Below, piece after piece: positions 17,170-27,417 of a DNA stretch of 64,000 bases. The notes under the pieces are model-generated. The model was given only the letters and a program-made list of their open reading frames with translations. It was not told the DNA's origin and ran no database searches. This DNA comes from an uncultured Clostridia bacterium (lineage in GTDB: Bacteria > Bacillota > Clostridia > TANB77 > CAG-465): the NCBI GenBank assembly GCA_944388585.1, contig CALXJI010000001.1:1-64000 (forward strand), read 5' to 3'. The position numbers and the translations under genes were made by a program. The first letter of the stretch is position 1; each line of letters begins with the position of its first letter.

Positions 17170-18192
17170 ATGAAGACAAGTGATTTTTATTATGATTTAC
17201 CACATGAGCTTATAGCTCAGACACCACTTGAAAATAGACAAAAATCAAGAATGATGGTGTTAGATAGAAATAAGGATTATGTAGAACACAAAATTTTTGA
17301 AGATATTGTAGATTATATAAATCCAGGAGATACATTAGTTTTAAACGATACAAAAGTTATACCAGCAAGATTATTTGGACATAGGGTTGGAAAGGAAGAA
17401 AAAATAGAAATATTACTTTTAAAACAACTTGAAGATGATAAATGGCAAACTTTAGTAAAGCCTGGAAAAAAATGTAAGATTGGAGATATAATAGAATTTG
17501 ATGAAACATTAAAATTAAAGATAGTAGATATACTAGAGGATGGCCAAAGGGTAGTTAAATTTATGTATGAGGGAATATTTAATGAAATACTTGATAGACT
17601 TGGAACAATGCCACTTCCACCATATATAACAGAAAAACTTGATGATCCAGATAGATATCAAACAGTTTATAGTAAACATGAAGGAAGCGCAGCAGCTCCT
17701 ACAGCAGGACTTCATTTTACAAAGGAAGTACTAAAAAAGCTTGAACAAAAGGGAGTAAATTTAGTATATGTAACTTTACATGTTGGGCTTGGAACATTTA
17801 GACCAGTAAAAGTAGATGACGTAACTAAACATCAAATGCACAGTGAATATTATATAATTACTAAAGAGGCGTGTGACATAGTAAATAATACTAAAAAACA
17901 GGGGAAAAGAGTTATATCTGTTGGTACAACTTCATGTAGAGTTTTAGAAAGTGCTACAGATGATGATGGAATAATTCATCCACGTGCAGAAGAAACAAGT
18001 ATTTTTATATATCCAGGATATAAATTTAAAATGATTGATGGATTACTTACTAATTTTCATTTACCAGAATCAACTTTAATTATGCTTGTTTCAGCACTTG
18101 CAACAAAAGATAAAATAATGAAAGCATATAAGATAGCAGTTGAAGAAAAATATAGATTCTTTAGCTTTGGAGATTGTATGCTTATATTATAG
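17170..18192 (+). CDS. queA: S-adenosylmethionine:tRNA ribosyltransferase-isomerase
   Basis: This 340-residue enzyme of queuosine synthesis transfers and isomerises the ribosyl group of SAM onto 7-aminomethyl-7-deazaguanine in tRNA to form epoxyqueuosine. Diagnostic segments are [28 protein letters not shown], the APTAGLHFT motif, [10 protein letters not shown] and the C-terminal FHLPESTL. Length and order are normal. AAAGGAG precedes ATG 17170. It is followed by an ABC transporter pair and then tgt, so queuosine genes flank an unrelated-looking insertion. Confidence 0.95.
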   Translation: MKTSDFYYDLPHELIAQTPLENRQKSRMMVLDRNKDYVEHKIFEDIVDYINPGDTLVLNDTKVIPARLFGHRVGKEEKIEILLLKQLEDDKWQTLVKPGKKCKIGDIIEFDETLKLKIVDILEDGQRVVKFMYEGIFNEILDRLGTMPLPPYITEKLDDPDRYQTVYSKHEGSAAAPTAGLHFTKEVLKKLEQKGVNLVYVTLHVGLGTFRPVKVDDVTKHQMHSEYYIITKEACDIVNNTKKQGKRVISVGTTSCRVLESATDDDGIIHPRAEETSIFIYPGYKFKMIDGLLTNFHLPESTLIMLVSALATKDKIMKAYKIAVEEKYRFFSFGDCMLIL

Positions 18193-18204
18193 AAAGGAAT
18201 AAGT

Positions 18205-19104
18205 ATGTTAGAAGTAAAAAATTTAACGAAATTTTTTGGAATAAAAAAAGTGGTAGATAACGTTTCATTTTCAGTAGAAAATGGAAAGATATTAGGAGTT
18301 TTAGGAAAAAATGGAGCTGGAAAATCTACTACTTTTAGAATGATACTTAATATTTTAGAACCAGATGAAGGTGAAGTTTTATATAATGGTGAAAAAATAG
18401 ATTCTAAAGTATCAGATAAAATAGGATATTTACCAGAAGTTGGCTCTTTAATTGATTCTTATACAGTATATGAACAATGTATGTACTATGGTAAAATGAA
18501 GTCAATGAGTGAAGAGCAAATAAAAAAGAATATGTTTGATTTACTTGAAAGATTTTCAATAGTAGAGTATGCAAATATGAAAATAAAAGAATTATCTAAA
18601 GGAAATAAACAAAAAATACAATTTATAATTTCAATATTACATGATCCTGACCTTATTATTTTAGATGAGCCTTTTTCAGGACTTGATCCTGTAAGTGTTG
18701 AGTATTTTAAAAATGTAATTTTAGAATTAAAGGAAAAAGGAAAGACTATAATATTTTCTTCTCACATTATGAGTCAAGTAGAAATGCTTTGTGAAGATGT
18801 CTTAATTATAGATAAAGGAAAAGTAATACTAAACTGTAATTTAAATGATATTAAGCAAGAATATTCAAGTAAAACTTTAGATATAACTGGAAAAATTTCA
18901 ACTTCTGTTTTAAATCAAATAGCAATATTTGGAAAAGTTGAAGAAAAAGGTAATAATAGGTATATAGTAATACTTGCAAATAAAGAGAGAATAAATGATG
19001 TGTTTAGACTTTTATATTCAAGTGAAATTACAAAATTTTCTGTATTAAATGTATCTTTAAATGACATATTTTTAGATAAGGTAGGTACAAAATATGAAGA
19101 ATAG
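18205..19104 (+). CDS. ABC transporter ATP-binding protein (NatA-like)
   Basis: This 299-residue ABC ATPase has Walker A LGKNGAGKSTT (about residues 33-43), the signature LSKGNKQK in place of LSGGQ, Walker B LIILDEPFSGLDP and the H-loop FSSHIMSQ. The C-terminal 75 residues form the accessory domain typical of NatA-type exporters. It should energise the permease whose start overlaps its end (11 nt). NatAB-like systems export ions or peptides; the substrate here is unknown. Its position between queA and tgt may only reflect transcription. Confidence 0.87.
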   Translation: MLEVKNLTKFFGIKKVVDNVSFSVENGKILGVLGKNGAGKSTTFRMILNILEPDEGEVLYNGEKIDSKVSDKIGYLPEVGSLIDSYTVYEQCMYYGKMKSMSEEQIKKNMFDLLERFSIVEYANMKIKELSKGNKQKIQFIISILHDPDLIILDEPFSGLDPVSVEYFKNVILELKEKGKTIIFSSHIMSQVEMLCEDVLIIDKGKVILNCNLNDIKQEYSSKTLDITGKISTSVLNQIAIFGKVEEKGNNRYIVILANKERINDVFRLLYSSEITKFSVLNVSLNDIFLDKVGTKYEE

Positions 19105-21367
19105 TAAGATAGTAGCTATAATAAAAAATGATATAGAAAGAAGTATAAAAAATAAATGGTTTGTTATTTTAAATCTATTATTACTAATTATTACGGTTGT
19201 ATTACTAAATTTTAATAGTATAAAATCTTTATTTTTAAAAGAAGATGAAACTTTAATAGATAATAGTACAACAATTTATGTTAGAGATTTAGAAAATATT
19301 GCATATGATAAAATAGCTAAATCATTTGAAAATGATATAAATGTAGATGTTGAAAAAACAGAAAATATTGAACAATATAATAATGATAACTTAGATACAA
19401 ATATTATCTTGGTTGATGTACATTCTGATAATGTAGAATATATAAACGCATCGATTATATATAAAGATGGAACTAATGATGAGTATGTAACAAAAATAGA
19501 AAGTACAATAAATAGTATAAAAGATACTATGATCTCTGAAAATAAAAATCTTACATTACAAGAAATTGAACAAATAAAACAAGATGTATCTATAGATATA
19601 AACGTTATAGAAAATACACAAAATACAGCTAATGAAAATGGTATGTATTTTATATCAAATTATCTTATTTTGTTTATTTTATTATTATGTTTAAGTAAAA
19701 TAGCTAATACTATATCACAGGAAAAAATGTCAAAAAGTATAGAATATATTTTGACTTCAATAACTACTAAACAATATATAATTTCTAAAGTACTAAGCAT
19801 ATGTTTTACTGTTATTATTCAATTTGTATTTATAGTTGCATATGTTATAGTAGCATTAATGATATCAACATTACTAAATAATGTAAATGTTTCTGGATAT
19901 AGTGATGTAAACAATATAAGTTTAGCTACTTTTATTAATTCAGGTGTTATTATATACTTTTTAATGACTATTGTTTTTATGTGTCTTACAGTTTTTTTAC
20001 AAGGAGTAATTCAATGTATAATGTCTGCTAAGACTACAAGTGTACAAGAGGCTGGAAACGCCACTTTTTTACTTATAACTATAAATTTAATACTTTATAT
20101 GGCAGTTACTGTATTTTCTTCTAATACGAATATAGTTGGATATATAATATCAGTCATACCTATGGCATCTATGTATTTTATACCTTCTATGTATATATTA
20201 GGACAAGCAAATTGGTTACAAATAATAATAGCTCTAATAATACTTATTGCATCTGTTCCTTTATCACTTATACTTGCACAAAAACCATTTAAAAATGCAA
20301 TATTAGATTTTTCACCTAAGAAAAATAAAAAGATAGAAGGAATAGAGAAAATACTATCTACACGTGAATATCAAGAGAGAATGATTGAAAGAAAAAATAG
20401 TTCTAAAATAGGACTTGTTATTGGCTTTGCTGTTATACTTTTAATAATTTTTCAAGTTTTAGGTGGAATAATAGTAAGTGTATTTTTAGAAGGAATAAGT
20501 AATAGTATTACATTTATATCACAGTCAAATATATATTTAATTTTATCTTGCTTTATATTTGTAATATCAATTTATTTACCATATCTTCTTTTAAAATCTT
20601 ATATTCCAAAAGAAGAGAGGAAAAATGCAGATGAGGCAGATAGAAAGATTAATAAAGAAAGTATAATCCAGTGTATAAAATATATAATTGTTGGAATTCC
20701 TATAATAAGTATTATACAAATGATATGTTCATTTGCAATAGAAAAAATGGGAGTAGGAGTAGATGTAACGGAGACTTTAGGAGTATTTAATTATTCTGGA
20801 GTGTTATCTACAATATTAATCTTTTTACAAGTAGCAATTCTTCCAGCAATTTTTGAAGAACTATTTGTAAGAAAGGGAATTATTGGTGTAACTAAAAGAA
20901 AAGGAGCGATATTTGCTGTAGTTGTATCAAGTTTAATTTTTGCAACTATTCATATGAACGTATCACAGTTTATATTTGCATTTTTAGTGGGAATTTTATT
21001 TGGAATAATAAGAGTTAAAACTAATAAGTTATATCCTACTATGGTACTTCATTTTATTAATAACGGATTTGCAATAATTGAAGCATTATTTTATGATCAT
21101 ATGATATTTATGCAAATATTTACATATTTTAATATACTACTAAATGCTGTAGGTTTTTGTTTATTGATATATATGGCATACAATAAATTTATGGAACTCA
21201 AAGATAAAGAAAGTATTCAAAAGTTTAAAGAGAAAATGGATTATAGAAAAATAAAACTTAATCTTATGGAAAATATGTATGTATTTAAAGATTATACATT
21301 TTTAGTGACAATAGTTTTATGTACAACTTTATTTATAACAATAGATAAAGTATTGTCTATTATGTAA
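19094..21367 (+). CDS. ABC-2 permease fused to a CPBP intramembrane protease
   Basis: This 757-residue membrane protein has two parts. The first half has an N-terminal helix, a large exterior loop and a block of about six helices typical of NatB/ABC-2 permeases. The second half carries the CPBP (CAAX protease/bacteriocin-processing) motifs: EELFVR (E588, E589, R593), FATIH (H620) and HFINN (H653, N657), within further helices. CPBP enzymes cut membrane-embedded or prenylated/bacteriocin-type peptides. The fusion suggests that export and proteolysis of one substrate are coupled, perhaps self-immunity or signal processing. It overlaps the ATPase gene. The fused architecture is known in Clostridia, but its function is not. 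Confidence 0.85.
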   Translation: MKNSKIVAIIKNDIERSIKNKWFVILNLLLLIITVVLLNFNSIKSLFLKEDETLIDNSTTIYVRDLENIAYDKIAKSFENDINVDVEKTENIEQYNNDNLDTNIILVDVHSDNVEYINASIIYKDGTNDEYVTKIESTINSIKDTMISENKNLTLQEIEQIKQDVSIDINVIENTQNTANENGMYFISNYLILFILLLCLSKIANTISQEKMSKSIEYILTSITTKQYIISKVLSICFTVIIQFVFIVAYVIVALMISTLLNNVNVSGYSDVNNISLATFINSGVIIYFLMTIVFMCLTVFLQGVIQCIMSAKTTSVQEAGNATFLLITINLILYMAVTVFSSNTNIVGYIISVIPMASMYFIPSMYILGQANWLQIIIALIILIASVPLSLILAQKPFKNAILDFSPKKNKKIEGIEKILSTREYQERMIERKNSSKIGLVIGFAVILLIIFQVLGGIIVSVFLEGISNSITFISQSNIYLILSCFIFVISIYLPYLLLKSYIPKEERKNADEADRKINKESIIQCIKYIIVGIPIISIIQMICSFAIEKMGVGVDVTETLGVFNYSGVLSTILIFLQVAILPAIFEELFVRKGIIGVTKRKGAIFAVVVSSLIFATIHMNVSQFIFAFLVGILFGIIRVKTNKLYPTMVLHFINNGFAIIEALFYDHMIFMQIFTYFNILLNAVGFCLLIYMAYNKFMELKDKESIQKFKEKMDYRKIKLNLMENMYVFKDYTFLVTIVLCTTLFITIDKVLSIM

Positions 21368-21380
21368 AAGAAAGGATTAA

Positions 21381-22517
<1,137 letters not shown>

Positions 22518-22536
22518 TATAGGTTAGGTGATTTTG

Positions 22537-24123
22537 ATGGATAAAGAATCAAGAAAACTAAAAAGAGAAGTAAGAAAATCTGAAAATTTAATAAAAAGAG
22601 TTGTGCTAAAATCAGCTTTTGTTATTTTAGCTTTAGGTATACAAATTGCAGTGTTTTTTGCTTTATATACAGCTACAGGTCTTGCATATGAATATAAATC
22701 TTTTGTATATAATTTAATAAGAATTATAGCTATTATATATTTACTTTGTAGACATGATACATCACAATATAAAATACCATGGATTTTATTTATAATGTTT
22801 GTTCCAGTTCTTGGAATTTGTGTTTATGCTTTTTGGGGAAATAATAGAATAAGAAGAAAAAAGCAAATTGAAATAAAAGAAATAGAGAATAATACAAATT
22901 ATTTATTTGATGGTTCGTTTGAAATAGATGCAAAAATAAAAAGCAATGATAAACTTGTATATAATATGTTACAATATATTCAAAATATAACTTCTTATCC
23001 TGTTTGTGGAAATGTTTCAAGTAAATATTATGATGTAGGAGAAAAGTTATTTGAAGATTTAATAAAAGATATAAAATCTGCAAAAAAATATATCTTTATG
23101 GAATTTTTTATTATTGATAAAGGAAAATTATCAGATGAAGTGTTTAGTATATTAAAACAAAAAGTAAAAGAAGGCGTTGAAGTAAAAATCATTTATGACT
23201 CTTTTGGATGTTTAGGAAAATTTAAAAAGAAAATGAGAGAAGATTTAATAAATGCAGGTGTTGAAGTACGTGTATTTAATCCATTATCAGTACTTATAAA
23301 TTCATATTTAAATAATAGATTGCATAGAAAAATAATAGCAATAGATGGCAATATATCATATACTGGTGGTATAAATTTAGCAGATGAATATGCTAATATT
23401 AAAGAAAGATTTGGACATTGGAAAGATGTTGGCATAAGATTTGAAGGCGAAGTATCATGGAATTTTACACTTATGTTTTTAAGGGATTTAGATTTTATAA
23501 CTAAAAAAGGAAAAATAGACTATGATAAATATAAAAATATCAGTATTCAAAATATAGAAGAAGATAAACAAAATGGTATAGTTGTTGCACTTTCTGATGG
23601 ACCTAATAATAGAAAAAATCCAATAGAAACTATATATATGCAAATTATAAATACTGCGTCTAATTATGTTTATATAACTACACCATATTTTGCTATTTCT
23701 GAACCTATGCTTACTTCACTTCTTAATGCTTCAAGAAGTGGTGTAGATGTAAGAGTAATACTACCACATATACCAGATAAAAAAGTAGTACAAATGGCAA
23801 CCAGATCATATTATGAAGTTTTACTTTCTGCAGGAATAAAAGTATATGAGTATAAACCTGGTTTTATTCATTCTAAAACTTTTGTTTCAGATGATAAAAT
23901 TGCTGTTGTCGGAAGTGCAAATATGGATTATAGAAGTATGAATTTGGATTATGAGTGTATAAGTATGATATATAAAACTGGTACTGAAATGGATGTAAAG
24001 CAAGATTTTATCAATATGATATCTAATTGTTGCATTGAAGTAGAACTTAAAGATTGGATTAAAAGACCATTTTTAAAAAAAGTTTTTGAGTCTATACTTA
24101 CAGCTTTTTCTACAATGTTTTAG
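22537..24123 (+). CDS. cls: Cardiolipin synthase (phospholipase D family)
   Basis: This 528-residue membrane enzyme would join two phosphatidylglycerol molecules into cardiolipin. The N-terminus has two hydrophobic helices (about residues 22-45 and 50-85, the PLDc_N module), then two HKD motifs: HRKIIAIDGNISYTGG and HSKTFVSDDKIAVVGSANMD, each with the H-x-K-x4-D core. AGGTG at 22526-22530 fixes ATG 22537 over the earlier in-frame GTG. It is 19 nt after tgt and 12 nt before the lipase gene, so both lipid genes may share a transcript. Confidence 0.9.
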   Translation: MDKESRKLKREVRKSENLIKRVVLKSAFVILALGIQIAVFFALYTATGLAYEYKSFVYNLIRIIAIIYLLCRHDTSQYKIPWILFIMFVPVLGICVYAFWGNNRIRRKKQIEIKEIENNTNYLFDGSFEIDAKIKSNDKLVYNMLQYIQNITSYPVCGNVSSKYYDVGEKLFEDLIKDIKSAKKYIFMEFFIIDKGKLSDEVFSILKQKVKEGVEVKIIYDSFGCLGKFKKKMREDLINAGVEVRVFNPLSVLINSYLNNRLHRKIIAIDGNISYTGGINLADEYANIKERFGHWKDVGIRFEGEVSWNFTLMFLRDLDFITKKGKIDYDKYKNISIQNIEEDKQNGIVVALSDGPNNRKNPIETIYMQIINTASNYVYITTPYFAISEPMLTSLLNASRSGVDVRVILPHIPDKKVVQMATRSYYEVLLSAGIKVYEYKPGFIHSKTFVSDDKIAVVGSANMDYRSMNLDYECISMIYKTGTEMDVKQDFINMISNCCIEVELKDWIKRPFLKKVFESILTAFSTMF

Positions 24124-24135
24124 GGGGATTTTTTT

Positions 24136-25308
24136 ATGAAGGAATATGCTTTAGTATTAGAAGGTGGTGGAGCAAAGGGAGCTTACCAAATTGGAGCAAT
24201 AAAAGCTTTATATGAAAGAGGATATAAGTTTAATGTTATAGTTGGTACTTCTATTGGAGCTATAAATGCAGCGTTTTTATGTCAGGATGGTGTAGAGACT
24301 ATAGAAAGGTTATGGCAGACATTATCTTTTAGTGATATTATGAATATTGAAGATGAGTTTGTACAAAAGGTAATGGATAAGCAGATAGACTTTTCTGTTG
24401 TAAAAGAGTTAAGAAATAATATAAATAAAGCTTTAAAAGATAGAGGAATTGACACAGCTTTAATGAGAAAATTACTAAATCAGTATTTAGATGAAGAAAA
24501 AATAAGAAATAGTAATGTAAGATTTGGACTTGTTACATTTTGTATAAGTGATATGAAGCCACAAGAAGTTTTTATAGAGGATATTCCTAAGGGACAATTA
24601 GTGGATTATTTACTTGCTTCGTCTAATTTGCCAGTATTTAAAAGAGCAAAAATAGATAAAAAGATTTTTTTAGATGGAGGAGCTTTTGATAATTGTTCTG
24701 TAGAGATGCTATATAATGCTGGATATAAAAATATTATAGCTTTAAGGCTTTTTACTAAAAATAAAATAAGAAATTATTCTACATTAATTAAAAATAAAGA
24801 CCTTTGTTTAAAAATGTTTGCACCTAGTGTAGAATTACCGTATATTTTAAATTTTGAAACTAATAATTTAAATAGATTACTTGAGTATGGCTACTTTGAT
24901 ACAATTAAGCAATTAGATAAATTAGATGGATATTATTATACATTTAATAAAATTTCTGAAAAAGATATAGCTAAATTATTGGAAAATTTAAATCCAAATA
25001 TTAGTTTAAATTTAGTGAATATGCTTGGAATAAAGTATAAAGCAGGCCAAAATATTATTGATGTTGCAAAAGAAAAAGCAATATTAAAAATGAGTAAATA
25101 TGCATCACAAAAAAGTAGTAAAATATTAAAAAGACAAATAATAAGTATTGTAGAATATGTTGCAAAAAAAGAAAATATTAATATTAATAAAATATATGAT
25201 TTTAATAAATTTTTAAATATTGTAAAACAAAAAATAATAAACAATAAAGAAAAAAATCTAAAAAGTAATGTTGAGAAGGCAATGTATTATTTTATAGAAA
25301 GTATATAG
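24136..25308 (+). CDS. Patatin-like phospholipase
   Basis: This 390-residue protein has the patatin Ser-Asp dyad: oxyanion loop EGGGAKGAYQIGA, nucleophile elbow VGTSIGA (GxSxG) and the Asp motif DGGAFDN. The C-terminal 180 residues are helical and lysine-rich. It may hydrolyse phospholipid or another acyl ester at the membrane. It follows cardiolipin synthase by 12 nt with GGGGGAT, so it likely acts in lipid turnover with it. The usual transcription stop for it may have been displaced by the adjacent insertion. Confidence 0.87.
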   Translation: MKEYALVLEGGGAKGAYQIGAIKALYERGYKFNVIVGTSIGAINAAFLCQDGVETIERLWQTLSFSDIMNIEDEFVQKVMDKQIDFSVVKELRNNINKALKDRGIDTALMRKLLNQYLDEEKIRNSNVRFGLVTFCISDMKPQEVFIEDIPKGQLVDYLLASSNLPVFKRAKIDKKIFLDGGAFDNCSVEMLYNAGYKNIIALRLFTKNKIRNYSTLIKNKDLCLKMFAPSVELPYILNFETNNLNRLLEYGYFDTIKQLDKLDGYYYTFNKISEKDIAKLLENLNPNISLNLVNMLGIKYKAGQNIIDVAKEKAILKMSKYASQKSSKILKRQIISIVEYVAKKENININKIYDFNKFLNIVKQKIINNKEKNLKSNVEKAMYYFIESI

Positions 25309-25328
25309 GTACCTAATTTTAGGTACCT
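25307..25328 (+). terminator. Hairpin after the patatin gene, copy 1
   Basis: AGGTACCTAA pairs with TTAGGTACCT, but only TTT then A follows, so it is a poor terminator. A similar hairpin with a full T-tract lies at 27302-27329. Confidence 0.6.
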
Positions 25329-25335
25329 TTATGAC

Positions 25336-25376
25336 GTCAATAGCTAAAGATATGGATTACAATTTTAGCTATTGAC
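25336..25376. repeat. 13-bp inverted repeat at the left side of the RhuM segment
   Basis: GTCAATAGCTAAA (25336-25348) and its exact complement (25364-25376) are 15 nt apart. The same core occurs once more, with one mismatch, at 27267-27277. Confidence 0.8.
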
Positions 25377-25379
25377 TGT
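25366..25379. repeat. Left inverted repeat of the RhuM segment
   Basis: TAGCTATTGACTGT is matched in inverse orientation by ACAGTCAATAACTA at 27264-27277 (13 of 14 pair). The pair faces inward around the RhuM genes, as terminal inverted repeats would. Confidence 0.5.
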
Positions 25380-25547
25380 AATCTGTAATATAATCAGATT
25401 TAAATAGTGCTTCTATAATTTTATCATTTTTTATAAGAATCTTTTAATTCTTCTATAATATAAAAACTTTTATTTTTAATTTTATTCAATATTTTTAAAA
25501 TAATAATTTGATTATCTTGAAGTGTTTATATTCACCATTCTTAAAGT

Positions 25548-25567
25548 AAAAGTTCATTTAGTGTATT
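25548..25567. repeat. Direct repeat, left copy
   Basis: AAAAGTTCATTTAGTGTATT differs at two of 20 positions from the copy at 27209-27228. The pair flanks the RhuM genes. Confidence 0.65.
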
Positions 25568-25659
25568 AATAAAAATTATTAAAAAAATATAATAAATTAA
25601 TTGACAAAAGAACAAGCGTTTGATAATATATAACAAACAAGAAATGGAGTTGGTTTATT

Positions 25660-26041
25660 ATGAATAACAAATTAATTGGAAATAAAAAATAACATTGCTT
25701 TTTATATTGCTGAGAAAGGAACCACAAAAATAGAAGTTGTATTACAGAATGAAGATGTATGGTTAAATGTAAATGCAATAGCAGAATTGTTTGATGTACA
25801 AAGACCAGCAATATATAAGCATATCTCTAATATTTTTACTGAAGAAGAATTAGATGAAAAATCAGTGTGTTCCATTTTAGAATATACTGTATCAGATAGT
25901 GAAAATTATAAAACAAAATATTATAACTTAGATATGATTATATCAATTATTAGTAATAAGCATATTAATATTAAGTTGTGTGATGGAAAAGAGAATAGTG
26001 ATTTTGCTATTGTTATTTCCATTATAATTTTAGGAAGGTGA
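25660..26041 (+). pseudogene. RhuM family gene, frameshifted and truncated
   Basis: The start (ATG 25660, after GGAG) reads MNNKLIGN and then stops. A second frame from 25676 continues with KIEVVLQNEDVWLNVNAIAELF and KTKYYNLDMIISI, the first part of a RhuM (virulence protein RhuM, PF13310-type) protein. The join lies in an A-run at about 25685-25690, where one extra A explains the shift. The frame then ends after the NLDMI region with unrelated residues, so the C-terminal two thirds are missing. It is a paralogue of the intact RhuM gene that overlaps its end. Confidence 0.75.
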
Positions 26042-26046
26042 TTAAA

Positions 26047-27039
26047 TTGGAGAATAATAGTGTAATAGAAAATAAAATTTTGATATATGAATCAGATGAT
26101 AATATTAAAGTTGAAGTTATTTTAGAAGATGAAAACATTTGGCTTACTCAAGATCAAATAAGTAATTTGTATAATAAAGCGAAATCTACAATTAATGAAC
26201 ATATAAAAAATATTTATTCGGAGCATGAATTGTTGGAAGAAAACACTATGAGAAAATTCGGAAATTCCGAATTTTCTACTAAACCAAAAAATTATTATAA
26301 TTTAGATATGATAATCGCTATCGGTTTTCGTGTTAAATCTAAAGAAGGTACAAAATTTAGAATTTGGGCAAATGAAAAATTAAAAGAATATTTAATAAAA
26401 GGGTATAATCTGAATGTAGAAAGATTTAAAAATAATGGTAATGATCCTTATTTTGATGAACTTCTTGATAAAATAAGAGATATAAGATCAAGTGAAAAAG
26501 TTTTCTGGAGAAAAATATTAGATATATATGCAACATCAGTTGATTATAATCCAAAAAAAGAAATTACTATTAATTTTTTTAAGACAATTCAAAATAAAAT
26601 GCATTATGCCGTTTCAAATAATACTGCTGCTGAAATAGTATATAATAGAGTTGATAGTAAAAAAGATAATATCGGACTTACAAATTTTAAAGGTGATATG
26701 CCTACTAGAAAAGAAACGGAAATTGCTAAAAACTATTTAAGCTACGAAGAATTACAGATTTTAAATCGATTAGTATCTGCATATCTTGATATTGCTGAAA
26801 TAAACGCATTAAAAAGAAAAACAATGACTATGCAAGATTGGATTCATGAATTAGATAGCTTTTTAAAAATGACACACAATGATATATTACATACAAAAGG
26901 TACTATTTCTCATGAAGAAGCTTTAAAGAAGGCACATGAGGAATATGATAAATATATGCAAACACATTTAACTAGAGCTGAGAAAGATTATTTAGAAATT
27001 ATGAATATAGAAGTTAAAGAAATAGAGAAAAACAATTAA
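26047..27039 (+). CDS. RhuM family protein
   Basis: This protein of about 330 residues matches the RhuM family throughout: KVEVILEDENIWLTQDQI, a helix-turn-helix-like region (about residues 35-60), NYYNLDMIIAIGFRVKS, KFRIWANEKLKEYLIKGY, IRDIRSSEKVFWRKILDIYATS, and NTAAEIVYNRVDSKKDNIGL. RhuM was named from a Salmonella pathogenicity island and is frequent in mobile or defence-associated loci; its biochemical role is not established. The frame opens at GTG 26038, but GGAAGGTGA favours TTG 26047. It overlaps the upstream pseudogene. The hairpin at 27209-27251 may terminate it. Confidence 0.85.
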   Translation: MENNSVIENKILIYESDDNIKVEVILEDENIWLTQDQISNLYNKAKSTINEHIKNIYSEHELLEENTMRKFGNSEFSTKPKNYYNLDMIIAIGFRVKSKEGTKFRIWANEKLKEYLIKGYNLNVERFKNNGNDPYFDELLDKIRDIRSSEKVFWRKILDIYATSVDYNPKKEITINFFKTIQNKMHYAVSNNTAAEIVYNRVDSKKDNIGLTNFKGDMPTRKETEIAKNYLSYEELQILNRLVSAYLDIAEINALKRKTMTMQDWIHELDSFLKMTHNDILHTKGTISHEEALKKAHEEYDKYMQTHLTRAEKDYLEIMNIEVKEIEKNN

Positions 27040-27062
27040 TAACATTTGGAATAAATATATAG

Positions 27063-27185
27063 AAAGAAGCTCCAGACGGAATGATATATAAATATGATGT
27101 TAGTATAGTAAAAAACTATTTAAATGAAGACGAATTAAAAAAAATAAATAATTTAGCATGGATGAAATGTATCAAAGATATTTAA
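27063..27185 (+). pseudogene. RhuM C-terminal remnant
   Basis: This 40-codon open stretch reads KYDVSIVKNYLNEDELKKIN, which aligns with TEIAKNYLSYEELQILNRL of the intact RhuM protein just upstream. There is no start signal, and it ends after a short non-matching tail. It is a fragment of a third RhuM copy. Confidence 0.65.
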
Positions 27186-27208
27186 AGAAAATAATAATAA
27201 ATAAGTAT

Positions 27209-27228
27209 AAAAGTTCACTAAGTGTATT
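27209..27228. repeat. Direct repeat, right copy
   Basis: AAAAGTTCACTAAGTGTATT is the partner of 25548-25567 and also forms the left arm of the terminator-like hairpin at 27209-27251. Confidence 0.65.
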
Positions 27229-27252
27229 TTAATTCACGTGGAGAACTTTTTA
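27209..27252 (+). terminator. Terminator-like hairpin after the RhuM remnant
   Basis: AAAAGTTC pairs with GAACTTTT over a 26-nt interior and is followed by T residues. Confidence 0.5.
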
Positions 27253-27263
27253 TATACTATTTC

Positions 27264-27277
27264 ACAGTCAATAACTA
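27264..27277. repeat. Right inverted repeat of the RhuM segment
   Basis: ACAGTCAATAACTA is the 13/14 inverse match of 25366-25379. Confidence 0.5.
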
Positions 27278-27301
27278 TAAATTTTTAATTGATAACATTA
27301 T

Positions 27302-27329
27302 GGCACCTAAAATTAGGTACCTTTTTTTT
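27302..27329 (+). terminator. Hairpin copy 2 with strong T-tract
   Basis: GGCACCTAA pairs with TTAGGTACC with one mismatch and is followed by eight T. It closely resembles the hairpin at the end of the patatin gene and may be the original terminator of that gene. Confidence 0.75.
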
Positions 27330-27359
27330 AATTCGACTAAAAAAACAAGATGAAAAAGT

Positions 27360-27388
27360 TTGCTATTTAAAAATCAAAAGAGTATAAT
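27360..27388 (+). promoter_or_regulatory. Promoter for the Rpn-family pseudogene
   Basis: TTGCTA, a 17-bp spacer and TATAAT lie 29 nt before ATG 27418, with GGGAGG in between. Confidence 0.7.
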
Positions 27389-27417
27389 AACTTTGCTTTA
27401 ACTAAGGGAGGTATCAT

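Larger units (their letters stand above)
25307..27329. mobile_element. RhuM-containing insertion, boundaries suggested by duplicated hairpins
   Basis: A 2 kb segment lies between two similar hairpins (25307-25328 and 27302-27329). It contains a broken RhuM gene, an intact RhuM gene, a RhuM remnant, an imperfect inverted pair (25366-25379 and 27264-27277) and an 18/20 direct repeat (25548-25567 and 27209-27228). No transposase is present inside. The stretch 25380-25640 has no gene: only AT-rich sequence with these repeats. I read it as a gained, now decaying element whose ends are not certain. Confidence 0.5.

Noticed and set aside
25307..25328. AGGTACC hairpins as phage-type attachment sites
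   Set aside because: No integrase is present, and the second copy has a normal T-tract, so a terminator explains both.
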